From Nanobdellota archaeon (lineage in GTDB: Archaea; Nanobdellota; Nanobdellia; SCGC-AAA011-G17; JAFCDX01), in assembly GCA_018816585.1 (NCBI GenBank), contig JAHIVQ010000111.1, forward strand, positions 1 to 18,846: a stretch of 18,846 nt of DNA. Reading direction: 5' to 3'. A model generated the notes under the pieces. The model was not told the DNA's origin. It worked only from the letters and a program-made list of their open reading frames with translations, and did not search any database. The translations under genes were made by a program, and so were the position numbers. Of this stretch, positions 1 to 6,524 are shown piece after piece (positions within the stretch are counted from its first letter, which is position 1; each line of letters starts with the position of its first letter).

Positions 1-56
1 ACAAATTTTGCTATTTGATAAATTTGATATTTTGATTTTTGAGCCATATTATTCAT
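1..56 (-). CDS. Partial unknown ORF leaving the left edge
   Basis: Reading leftward from an ATG at 56-54 there is an open frame (MNNMAQKSKYQIYQIAKF...) that is still open at the window edge. A TATA-like stretch, TATAAAAG on the minus strand near 85-93, and an AAGGA about 12 nt before the ATG would fit a promoter and ribosome-binding site. Only about 18 codons are visible, so no function can be given and it may not be a gene. Confidence 0.3.
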   Translation of the reverse strand, partial: MNNMAQKSKYQIYQIAKF

Positions 57-105
57 AAGAATATCATTCCTTTTATAATTTTTGCTTTTATAGTGCCCCG
101 TGCCG

Positions 106-133
106 ATTGCGTATAACTGTACATATATGAATT
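106..133. other. dif-like / possible recombinase attachment site
   Basis: This 28-bp stretch has the 11-6-11 layout of a Xer recombination site. The left arm is ATTGCGTATAA, the centre CTGTAC and the right arm ATATATGAATT. By eye the left arm matches the E. coli dif left arm at 8 of 11 positions and the right arm at 7 of 11. It lies 5 bp past the stop codon of the tyrosine recombinase, and the flanking GTGCCCCGTGCCG is unusually GC-rich for this window. Either a chromosomal dif or an element att site would fit. This is a visual match only. Confidence 0.35.
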
Positions 134-138
134 CCTTA

Positions 139-1047
139 TTATCTTCCCCTTATCAGGCCTCTCTCCTCATTATTTCCAAATTCGTAATTTGGATTTATAT
201 TGCTACTATTCTCTATTTTTAGGTCATCTAATGGACTTTTAACATTTATCATACTCATTTTAGCTATATGTAAATAAACCATGGTAGTTTGAACAGAGTT
301 GTGACCAAGTAAACTTTGGACAGATGCAACATCATAACCATTTTCAATTAAATGCGTTGCAAATGAATGCCTGAGTGCATGAGCGTGAACTCTTTTATTA
401 ATCTTAGCAGTTTTAGCTGCTTTCTTAAGTATCTCTTGGATAGATCTGACACTAATTGCCCCAATACGACCTTCAAACAAATAGTTATTATAACTTAACT
501 TATTTTCATTAATATAATTTAATAATTCTTCTTTTAAAGAAGCAGCAATAACAAACATTCTGTCTTTGTTTCCTTTTCCATGCCTAACCCAGCCATAATT
601 ATTTTCAAATTCAAAATCTTTAATTGTTAAATTAACTAATTCTGAAACTCTGAATCCCGCTGAATACATTAATTTTATCATTAGTTTATGTTTGGTATTT
701 TCAATTGAATTAATTAACCTGATAATCTCTTCTTGTGTTAAGACTATAGGGAGTCTTTTTGGAGTTTTAGAATATTTTATTTTAATCATAAAATTCTTGT
801 TTAAAATATTTCTAATTACAAAACCCAAAGCATTTAGATTGACATTTAGTGTGCTTCCTGAAACTCCTTTTTCAACTAATAAATTTAAATATGTTTTAAC
901 ATCTAATTTAGTAAAACTTCTTGGGGGTTTATCACAAAACCTTAAAAATTTCTTTAAGCAATCTTTATAAGTCTGAATAGTTCTAGGGCTATATTTCCTT
1001 CTTAACATCTCTTTTTCTGTTAGATGAACTATATCTATTTTAATCAC
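139..1047 (-). CDS. xerA: XerA-like tyrosine recombinase / integrase
   Basis: A 302-residue tyrosine recombinase that would cut and rejoin DNA through a phosphotyrosine intermediate, acting in chromosome-dimer resolution at dif or in integration of a mobile element. The N-terminal SAM-like core-binding domain spans roughly residues 5-90 (YSPRTIQTY). The catalytic domain carries the full set: R133 in SAGFRVSEL, K158 in GKGNK, H223 and R226 in HALRHSFATHL, H249 in LLGHN and nucleophile Y258. The ending NVKSPLDDL resembles archaeal XerA, followed by a longer polar tail. The start used is a GTG at 1047; an ATG at codon 14 is possible. It is divergent from a winged-helix gene, and GTACTA repeats in the shared gap suggest common control. 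XerA against element integrase cannot be settled from this window. Confidence 0.9.
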   Translation of the reverse strand: MIKIDIVHLTEKEMLRRKYSPRTIQTYKDCLKKFLRFCDKPPRSFTKLDVKTYLNLLVEKGVSGSTLNVNLNALGFVIRNILNKNFMIKIKYSKTPKRLPIVLTQEEIIRLINSIENTKHKLMIKLMYSAGFRVSELVNLTIKDFEFENNYGWVRHGKGNKDRMFVIAASLKEELLNYINENKLSYNNYLFEGRIGAISVRSIQEILKKAAKTAKINKRVHAHALRHSFATHLIENGYDVASVQSLLGHNSVQTTMVYLHIAKMSMINVKSPLDDLKIENSSNINPNYEFGNNEERGLIRGR

Positions 1048-1056
1048 CTATATCTT

Positions 1057-1102
1057 GGTACTAAGAGTATAGTACTAAACATATATAAATATTTCGGTAC
1101 TA
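1057..1102. promoter_or_regulatory. Divergent promoter with three GTACTA operator-like repeats
   Basis: GGTACTA occurs at 1057-1063 and 1096-1102, and AGTACTA at 1071-1077. The first two form a perfect 6-bp inverted repeat (GTACTA, 6-nt spacer, TAGTAC; 1058-1075). The TATA-like box ATATATAAAT at 1081-1090 lies about 26 nt before the rightward ATG at 1111, and the third repeat sits between that box and the ATG. The inverted repeat covers the expected promoter of the leftward recombinase (CTATAC on the minus strand). Repressor binding there would affect both genes; that is inference. Confidence 0.55.
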
Positions 1103-1110
1103 TAGAATAT

Positions 1111-1545
1111 ATGAAAAATATATCTCCGTTTAAGAAAGAAGGTATCTTAAAAGAGAAATTACTCGATTTTTTGAAGAAAAACCCAAAAGGATTAACAACC
1201 ACAGATATACAAAAAGAAACAAAAATATCAAGAAAAACTCTGGAAAAACACCTTCAATTGCTTGTTTATGAAAATGAACTTTATATGAAACAATTTGGAT
1301 CAACTAGAGTTTATTATCCTAATCACAGGTTACATTACTTGGATTTTGAAAAATTAACTATTAATAACCGCACTTATTGGTTTGATATAATGGATAATGA
1401 ATTTGGCAAATTTCTAATAATCCAGGAAAAGAGAAAATCTGGAGATAAATTCGTAACAAAAGGATCTATATTAATACCCTCAGATAAAATAAAAATATTC
1501 AATATTTATCTAAATAAAATAATGAAAAATAAGAATATTATTTGA
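1111..1545 (+). CDS. Winged-helix protein with a possible PUR/PC4-like C-terminal domain
   Basis: A 144-residue probable DNA-binding protein. Residues about 11-70 read as a winged helix: TTTDIQKETKISRKTLEKHL is the helix-turn-helix, and ELYMKQFGSTRVYYP looks like the wing. Residues about 86-138 (RTYWFDI, GKFLIIQEKR, GSILIPSDKI, then a short helix) recall the PUR-alpha/DUF3276 or PC4-like ssDNA-binding fold. That assignment rests on pattern only. The ATG at 1111 is preferred over the in-frame ATG at 1024 because a TATA box lies 26 nt upstream and residues from the earlier start look non-coding. It is probably leaderless and may regulate itself and the divergent recombinase through the GTACTA repeats. 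Confidence 0.75.
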   Translation: MKNISPFKKEGILKEKLLDFLKKNPKGLTTTDIQKETKISRKTLEKHLQLLVYENELYMKQFGSTRVYYPNHRLHYLDFEKLTINNRTYWFDIMDNEFGKFLIIQEKRKSGDKFVTKGSILIPSDKIKIFNIYLNKIMKNKNII

Positions 1546-1549
1546 TAAT

Positions 1550-2221
1550 CTATACTAATTCAGCCTTTTTAATTAATAATTTTCCGCAATTTTCTGATTC
1601 CATTTTAATTTCATAATCAATTATTTTTATTCTTTTCTTGAATAAAGGGCAGTTTAAAACTAAAGTTTCCGCTTCTCCCCCCTCAAAAATCATATTAATG
1701 CCATATTTTTTATTTAATTCTTTTAATTTTATAACTTCTTTTTCTGTTATTATTTTATTCATCCAAGATTTATCTAAACCATCTGCAGCTATACTTGTAA
1801 GTATGAATTCGAATTTATTTTTTATTAACTCATTTAATTCATCTTCAGGATCCATATGCCATAATGGATTAATGCATTTTATCCCTAGTTCCTTACATAT
1901 ATTATCAATTCTTGAAGATTGGTACTCTGAAAATAAAGCACCTGTAACTAATCCATCAATTTTATATTCTTTAATTGCTTTTTTAATTAATTCTTTTAAA
2001 TCAATTAATTCTTTTTCTTTTTCACCTGTTGTTTTTCCTAGTACTAAAGGTAAATTTAGTGATTCTGCCTGTAGTTTTGTTATTTCAATGCTTGATGTAT
2101 GAAACATATAAGAATCAATATTTTCAGAAATCATAGTCAATAAGCAAACTACTTCATCTTTTTTCTTGTATAATGCCAAGAGAGAATCTTTTCCACCTGT
2201 AAATAATACTCCTAATTTCAT
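1550..2221 (-). CDS. dph6: Diphthine--ammonia ligase (Dph6 family)
   Basis: A 223-residue PP-loop ATPase predicted to carry out the last step of diphthamide synthesis on elongation factor 2, amidating diphthine with ammonia and ATP. The N-terminus carries the PP-loop (FTGGKDS, residues 7-13). Further family signatures are GALFSEYQSSRI near 95-106 and EGGEAET near 180-186. The length agrees with archaeal single-domain Dph6; the C-terminal RidA-like repeats of the eukaryotic enzyme are absent, as expected. It converges with the winged-helix gene, 4 nt apart, and diverges from the ATP-grasp gene. ATATTTAAATATT at 2241-2252, about 25 nt upstream of the ATG, is a good TATA candidate, so the mRNA is probably leaderless. 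Confidence 0.9.
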   Translation of the reverse strand: MKLGVLFTGGKDSLLALYKKKDEVVCLLTMISENIDSYMFHTSSIEITKLQAESLNLPLVLGKTTGEKEKELIDLKELIKKAIKEYKIDGLVTGALFSEYQSSRIDNICKELGIKCINPLWHMDPEDELNELIKNKFEFILTSIAADGLDKSWMNKIITEKEVIKLKELNKKYGINMIFEGGEAETLVLNCPLFKKRIKIIDYEIKMESENCGKLLIKKAELV

Positions 2222-2253
2222 TTTATTTTCAATATAGGAAAATATTTAAATAT

Positions 2254-2277
2254 AAGTATATACCAAAATATATACTT
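2254..2277. promoter_or_regulatory. Inverted repeat centred between dph6 and the ATP-grasp gene
   Basis: AAGTATATA (2254-2262), a CCAAAA spacer and TATATACTT (2269-2277) form a perfect 9-bp inverted repeat. Its centre, 2265.5, is exactly midway between the two divergent start codons (2221 and 2310). Separate TATA candidates flank it at 2241-2252 (leftward) and 2281-2291 (rightward). It may be an operator or a bidirectional basal element; in AT-rich DNA such repeats also arise by chance. Confidence 0.4.
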
Positions 2278-2309
2278 TCTAGTATATAATACTTTTAGGT
2301 TATTAAAAA

Positions 2310-3299
2310 ATGAGAAATATTACTGTTATTTTAGGAGACCCAAGGAAGCAGGATTTTGTTAAACCAAACTCTGAATTTGGAAAAGAGGATTTCAAAACAA
2401 TAGATGAATTAAAAAAAGCTCTTTCAAAATTAGATTATAATTTTAAATATCTTGATGATCATGATACTCTTTATAGTGAATTAAGAAGATTAAGAGATAA
2501 TAAAGAAATTGATATTGCATTTAATTTATGTGATGAAGGTTTTAATAATGATCCAAAAAAGGAAAATGTAATACCTTTAATGCTTGAAACATTAGAAATT
2601 CCTTATACTGGGGCTGATGAAAAATGTATGGTTTTATGTTATAATAAATTTCAAGTTTACGAACACACAAAACATATGGGTGTACCAATACCAAAATCAA
2701 TACTAATTAATCCAAGAAAAGAAGACAGGCATATAGATATTGAATTTCCTGCAATAATAAAACCTAATTTAGGTGATGGAAGTTCTGGAATAACACAGGA
2801 TAGTGTAATAAGAACTCATGCTGATTTTGAAAAGAAAATAAAAGATTATGATGAGCCTATACTTATACAAGAATTTTTAAGTGGAAATGATGTAAGCTGT
2901 GGAATTATTAGTGATAAAGTTCTGCCTTTAATTGAAGAAGATTATTCACTAATACCTAATAATTTAGAACAAATATGTGGATATGAAGCAAAATGGGATT
3001 CTGATTCACCTTATTCTAATCTTAAATCAAAAAAAGCAGATATAAACAAAGATGCTGAAAAATTAATAAAAGAATATAGTTTATTATTATTTGAAAATCT
3101 TAAATGTAGAGATTATGCAAGATTTGACTGGAGATTAGATTCAGAAAATATACCAAGATTACTTGAAGTAAATCCTAATCCAGGATGGTGTTATGATGGA
3201 CATCTTGCAAAAATGTATGGATTTGAAGAAACCAAAGATTCTTATTCAAAAATGTTGCATGCAATACTAAAAGCAGCAGAAAAAAGATTATTTCAATGA
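2310..3299 (+). CDS. D-Ala-D-Ala-ligase-like ATP-grasp enzyme
   Basis: A 329-residue ATP-grasp ligase of the Ddl type, predicted to join a carboxylate to an amine through an acyl-phosphate. FNLCDEG (71-77) matches the Ddl N-terminal substrate loop. The ATP-grasp core includes IIKPNLGDGSSGI (149-161, with the ATP-binding lysine and glycine loop), LIQEFLSGNDVS (185-196), DYARFDWR (268-275) and the metal-binding EVNPNPGW (286-293). The catalytic set looks intact. Most archaea lack peptidoglycan, so the true substrate is unknown: D-Ala-D-Ala, another dipeptide or an amino-acid conjugate are all possible. Its 3' end overlaps the convergent asparagine-synthase-like gene by 12 nt. A TATA box at 2281-2291 suggests a leaderless transcript. 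Confidence 0.85.
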   Translation: MRNITVILGDPRKQDFVKPNSEFGKEDFKTIDELKKALSKLDYNFKYLDDHDTLYSELRRLRDNKEIDIAFNLCDEGFNNDPKKENVIPLMLETLEIPYTGADEKCMVLCYNKFQVYEHTKHMGVPIPKSILINPRKEDRHIDIEFPAIIKPNLGDGSSGITQDSVIRTHADFEKKIKDYDEPILIQEFLSGNDVSCGIISDKVLPLIEEDYSLIPNNLEQICGYEAKWDSDSPYSNLKSKKADINKDAEKLIKEYSLLLFENLKCRDYARFDWRLDSENIPRLLEVNPNPGWCYDGHLAKMYGFEETKDSYSKMLHAILKAAEKRLFQ

Positions 3300-4130
3300 A
3301 TTAAGATAATCTTTTTTATATTTAAAACCATTTTTCTTTGCTATTTTATCAAGTGCTTTTATAAAATTAGAACCATACTGAGCTGCTTTTTTCTTTCTGA
3401 AAGCAAATTCTTTTTTTAGTCCAAGTTCATTTGAGACTTCTCTTAAAATTAATTTGTTTTCTTCATTTATCTTATATTTTCCAGGAATCTGCATTGCTAT
3501 TTTTATTACATCATCATCTAAAAAAGGTGTTTCTATTTTCATTTTTAAAAAATCAACTATAGGTATATCACGCATTAAATCACGTTCAAACATTTTTTTT
3601 AATCCAGACCAACATTCTTTATTAACATCTTTTGATTCTTTATGTCTTTGATAACCTGCAAATATTTCCTCTGAACCAAGACCTGTAAAAATAATGTTTA
3701 CTTTGTCTTTTTTTGCTTGCTCTGCTGCAATATAAGAAACAAGACCAACTCCAATTGAAACAACATCAATTGTTTTTAAAATTTTAACTAAAACTTTTAT
3801 TTTTGATTCTATTTCTTCGAGTGTTAATAATTTTATTTTTAAATTTAATTTTAATTCCTTTGCAACTTTTTTTGCAGATTCAATATCTTCTGAATTTGAA
3901 AATCCAACAGTATAACAAGTAAAATTATTTGTAAATTTTTTTGATATTAATGCAATTGTTGAAGAATCAACACCTCCTGAAAACAAAATTCCGAATTTTT
4001 TTTCTGGTATTCTTGATTTTACCGCATCAACAACAGAATTTTTCAGTAATTCTTTTGCTTTTTCATGATTTTCAATAATAACTTTTGTTTTTAATTTATT
4101 TATATGAAATATCCATTCTTTCTTGTTCAT
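3288..4130 (-). CDS. Asparagine-synthase-like PP-loop protein without a glutaminase domain
   Basis: A 280-residue protein matching only the C-terminal synthase half of asparagine synthetase B. The PP-loop is SGGVDSS (51-57). Later motifs are FTGLGSEEIFAGYQRH, near residue 150, and METPFLDDDVI-like text (IETPFLDDDVI), which in the family shape the aspartate-adenylate site. The N-terminal glutamine amidotransferase domain with its Cys2 is absent, so it would need free ammonia, another nitrogen source, or a different reaction. I place the start at the ATG at 4130: CTTTATATGC at 4151-4160 is a TATA box 25 nt upstream, and residues from the earlier possible start at 4244 overlap the divergent promoter and gene. 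Adenylation of an Asp-like carboxylate is likely; the product is uncertain. Confidence 0.8.
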   Translation of the reverse strand: MNKKEWIFHINKLKTKVIIENHEKAKELLKNSVVDAVKSRIPEKKFGILFSGGVDSSTIALISKKFTNNFTCYTVGFSNSEDIESAKKVAKELKLNLKIKLLTLEEIESKIKVLVKILKTIDVVSIGVGLVSYIAAEQAKKDKVNIIFTGLGSEEIFAGYQRHKESKDVNKECWSGLKKMFERDLMRDIPIVDFLKMKIETPFLDDDVIKIAMQIPGKYKINEENKLILREVSNELGLKKEFAFRKKKAAQYGSNFIKALDKIAKKNGFKYKKDYLNSLK

Positions 4131-4196
4131 AGACACTAAAGTATAGAAAAGCATATAAAGATATACTTGATAATTTTTATTGAGGTGATAAACTCC

Positions 4197-4901
4197 ATGG
4201 AGTATATCCTTAATCAAAAGCCAAAAAGCCCAATAATAATACAAGGATTTCCAAGTTTCGGCTTAGTTGGTACTATTGCAACAGGATTTCTTATAGATCA
4301 TCTAAATGCAAAATCAATAGGTGAGATTATTGTAAAGGAAGTTTCTCCAATGATTGCAATTCACAATAGCACAATCATAAAACCTCTTGAAATATATTAT
4401 GCTAAAAAAGAAAATATAATAATTATAAATGCACTTATGAATGTTGCAGGAATTGAATGGGATCTTGCAGATACAATACTTAAAATGGCAAAAGATCTTG
4501 GTGCAAAAGAAATAATAACTCTTGAGGGTGTCGCATCACCTGAATTAACAGGAACACCAAAAGCTTATTTTTATTCAACAAAATCACCTGAAAAAATGAA
4601 AAAAGAAGGGGTTCTTGAGATGAACGAGGGTGTTGTTCTTGGTGTTACAGCATCATTATTATTAAGAAATAAATCACAATCTATATCATGTATATTTACA
4701 GAAGCTCATACTGATCTGCCTGATAGTATTGCAGCAGCCAAAGCAATTGAAGTAATTGACAAACATCTTGGATTAAGTGTTGATTATAAGCCATTATTAA
4801 AAAAAGCAGCTGAGTTTGAAGGAAAATTAAAAGATATTATGAGCAAAGGCAAGAAATCAATGCAGATGGCTAAAGAAAAAGAACTTAGTTATATGGGATA
4901 A
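4197..4901 (+). CDS. PAC2-family protein (proteasome assembly chaperone-like)
   Basis: A 234-residue archaeal PAC2-family protein (COG2047/COG1938 type), related to eukaryotic proteasome assembly chaperone 2. The signature IIQGFPSFGLVGTIA lies at the N-terminus, followed by IIINALMNVAGIEWDLADTI and GVASPELTGTPKAYFY. The C-terminal region from about residue 195 is lysine-rich and helical, with possible coiled coil. A function in proteasome assembly is an extrapolation from eukaryotes. The start is the ATG at 4197, 7 nt after the Shine-Dalgarno GAGGTGAT (4182-4189); an earlier in-frame ATG at 4167 has no such support. Its stop codon abuts the stop codon of the convergent toxin gene with no spacer. 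Confidence 0.85.
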   Translation: MEYILNQKPKSPIIIQGFPSFGLVGTIATGFLIDHLNAKSIGEIIVKEVSPMIAIHNSTIIKPLEIYYAKKENIIIINALMNVAGIEWDLADTILKMAKDLGAKEIITLEGVASPELTGTPKAYFYSTKSPEKMKKEGVLEMNEGVVLGVTASLLLRNKSQSISCIFTEAHTDLPDSIAAAKAIEVIDKHLGLSVDYKPLLKKAAEFEGKLKDIMSKGKKSMQMAKEKELSYMG

Positions 4902-5174
4902 TTATTTCTTTTTATATATATTATCATGATGATCAAAGTCATCAAAATTAATATTATCTGTAATAAAATCATATTGAAAAACAAGAACGAAATGACCAAT
5001 ATGAACTCTTTTAGAATCTTTCATATTATATCTTAAATTTTTATAATGTTCTATATCCTCACAATTAATAATTTCATTAATTTTCTTTAAAAGTTTTTCA
5101 TAGAGAGATTTATCTTTCTTAGATAATTTTTTCATAATTTCTTGTAAATGCTCATTTATTTTCCAATTATGCAT
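4902..5174 (-). CDS. relE: RelE/ParE-family toxin
   Basis: A 90-residue RelE-superfamily toxin, predicted to be an mRNA interferase cleaving mRNA at the ribosome. The N-terminal half is two lysine-rich helices (KKLSKKDKSLYEKLLKKI). The C-terminal sheet carries the archaeal RelE pattern: HYKNLRYNMKDSKRVHIG, FVLVFQYD and FDDFDHHDNIYKK. It follows the antitoxin gene after 10 nt, with GAGGAAAT just before its ATG. Antitoxin-first order and the tight spacing support a type II module. The basic residues in RYNMKDSKR and the terminal HHDNIYK are the likely RNA-binding and catalytic sites by family analogy. Confidence 0.85.
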   Translation of the reverse strand: MHNWKINEHLQEIMKKLSKKDKSLYEKLLKKINEIINCEDIEHYKNLRYNMKDSKRVHIGHFVLVFQYDFITDNINFDDFDHHDNIYKKK

Positions 5175-5184
5175 ATTTCCTCTT

Positions 5185-5421
5185 TTAACTAGTTGCTTTT
5201 CTCAAAGTTTTTATAGAACTAAATTTAATATATTTCCCTTTTCTTATTTTTTGCAGTTTCTCTAAATATTCAGGCCTTAATTCAGGTTCGTTTTCTTCTT
5301 CAATATATTTTCCAACAACAATTTGTATAGCCTCACCTTTATCTTTTAATCCATATTTGGCCTTTACAACATTCAATACTCTATTTGTATTTTCATCAAT
5401 TTCAACTAGTGCTTGTACCAT
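5185..5421 (-). CDS. DUF2683-type antitoxin
   Basis: A 78-residue protein that should neutralise the downstream RelE toxin and repress the operon. The N-terminal part (MVQALVEIDENTNRVLNVVK) reads as a ribbon-helix-helix DNA-binding segment: a beta strand, then two helices ending near residue 45. It matches my memory of archaeal DUF2683 proteins. The acidic linker (EEENEPELRPEYLEKL) followed by a basic tail (RKGKYIKF) would be the toxin-wrapping part. The start is the ATG at 5421 and not the TTG at 5430, because it fits the family N-terminus. A palindrome at 5432-5446 directly upstream is the probable binding site. Confidence 0.85.
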   Translation of the reverse strand: MVQALVEIDENTNRVLNVVKAKYGLKDKGEAIQIVVGKYIEEENEPELRPEYLEKLQKIRKGKYIKFSSIKTLRKATS

Positions 5422-5431
5422 ATTATACAAC

Positions 5432-5463
5432 CTTAGTTTAACTAAGTCTAACTTATTTATATA
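5432..5463 (-). promoter_or_regulatory. Toxin-antitoxin promoter with operator palindrome
   Basis: The TATA box TATATAAATAAG (minus strand, 5452-5463) puts transcription start near 5432. Between them lies CTTAGTT T AACTAAG (5432-5446), a perfect 7-bp palindrome around one base. A palindrome between the TATA box and the start site is a classic archaeal repressor position, consistent with autoregulation by the antitoxin or the toxin-antitoxin complex. Confidence 0.65.
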
Positions 5464-5522
5464 CTTTTTGGTATATCTTATTTTTATAAGAAAAAGAATT
5501 GATTATAAGATAAATTTTAAAA

Positions 5523-5954
5523 TTAAGCTGAACTATAAGTAGCAAGATGTGCTAATTGATCATAATATCTATCAGATTTATATAGGCTATGGCAAAATTC
5601 CTTCATTTTTATTAATTCTGATCTTCTGATTCTTGGATAATCATCAGATATTTTTTCAAGTCTAGAAATAATTGTTCTTGTTCTTCTAACTACTCCTTCT
5701 ACAGTATCTGATTTATCCTTATAAAGTTTTGATGAAGTTAAAGCAGTATTTAATATTAATACAGAAGTTCTATCAAGATACCTTGGATCAATTTCTCCAT
5801 TTATTTTAAATATTAATCTTTTAATTCCATCAGTTCTAGCAGGCCTTCCAGCAAGCATATCACTAATTTCCATTGCACTTATATTAGCTAAAGCTTGATA
5901 ATCTTGAAAAAAATTCCAGTCTATAACATCTTCAGGTATAACATGCTTTTTCAT
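5523..5954 (-). CDS. Unknown 143-residue protein coupled to nitroreductase
   Basis: I do not recognise this protein. It is soluble and mostly helical, with clustered charged residues: DTVEGVVRRTRTIISRLEKI and YPRIRRSELIKMKEFCHSLY look like two long amphipathic helices. It has no signal peptide, membrane segment or evident metal-binding motif. Its start overlaps the nitroreductase stop as ATGA (5951-5954), so the two are almost certainly co-translated. The tight coupling suggests work with, or on the substrate of, the flavoprotein, but nothing in the sequence names that role. Confidence 0.75.
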   Translation of the reverse strand: MKKHVIPEDVIDWNFFQDYQALANISAMEISDMLAGRPARTDGIKRLIFKINGEIDPRYLDRTSVLILNTALTSSKLYKDKSDTVEGVVRRTRTIISRLEKISDDYPRIRRSELIKMKEFCHSLYKSDRYYDQLAHLATYSSA

Positions 5955-6481
5955 TTTTTTGTATTCCCAAATTCTTCAAAATAAGTTAATCTATCTACTG
6001 AAAATTTCTTTGGCTCCTTTATTTTTATATCAGAATAGCCAATTGTAATTATCATTTCTAATTTTACATTGTCAGGTAATTTCAAAATTCTTTGTAAAGC
6101 TATTTCATCATAAGAACCAACCCAACATGTGCTTAATCCAAGAGAGTAAGCTGTCAGTAACATATTTTGAGCTGATGCAGCGCAGTTCTGAACTGAATAG
6201 TGTTCTGCATCTTCTTCATAAAATTTTTTTATCTTATCTTTATTATTGCATATTACAATAAAAACAGGAGATTCAAGCATCCATAACTGGCCTGCTGCAC
6301 GTGCAATTTCCTCTCTTTTTTTTGCATTCTGAACAACAATAAAATTATAATTCTGTATATTTCCTGAAGATGGAGCACGAACACCAGAATCAAGTATTTT
6401 AGATATTAAAGACCAAGATACTTTCTTATTTGTATATTTTCTTACAGATCTTCTTTCTTTGATGCATTTGTCTAGTTCCAT
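5951..6481 (-). CDS. Nitroreductase-family FMN oxidoreductase
   Basis: A 176-residue flavoprotein of the nitroreductase superfamily, expected to be an FMN-binding homodimer using NAD(P)H. RRSVRKY (10-16) is the N-terminal FMN-phosphate motif; GVRAPSSGNIQNYNF (about 33-47) and the C-terminal LEMIITIGYS complete the FMN site. CAASAQNMLLTAYSLGLSTCW is the core helix of the fold. The length matches compact family members. The physiological substrate cannot be read from sequence; members reduce nitro compounds, quinones, flavins or act in cofactor biosynthesis. It is the first gene of a two-gene operon and shares a 43-bp divergent promoter gap with DNA ligase. Confidence 0.88.
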   Translation of the reverse strand: MELDKCIKERRSVRKYTNKKVSWSLISKILDSGVRAPSSGNIQNYNFIVVQNAKKREEIARAAGQLWMLESPVFIVICNNKDKIKKFYEEDAEHYSVQNCAASAQNMLLTAYSLGLSTCWVGSYDEIALQRILKLPDNVKLEMIITIGYSDIKIKEPKKFSVDRLTYFEEFGNTKK

Positions 6482-6493
6482 TGTAAAGGAAAG

Positions 6494-6508
6494 CTTTTTA
6501 TTTAATAT
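6494..6508. promoter_or_regulatory. Shared TATA region of nitroreductase and DNA ligase
   Basis: Only 43 bp separate the two divergent ATGs (6481 and 6525). The one good TATA-like element in it, TTTTTATTTAAT, lies about 20-25 nt from each start codon, so it can serve both directions, giving leaderless or nearly leaderless transcripts. Confidence 0.45.
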
Positions 6509-6524
6509 TATATTAAGTAAACCA

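Noticed and set aside
1638..2102. Plus-strand open frame of 154 codons
   Set aside because: It is the antisense of dph6, with Phe/Ser-rich low-quality composition and no motif; the minus-strand gene has full PP-loop signatures.
4920..4950. ATGATGA-like C-box sequence suggesting a C/D guide RNA
   Set aside because: It is the reverse of the toxin codons for FDHHD; no paired D box or guide layout is present.
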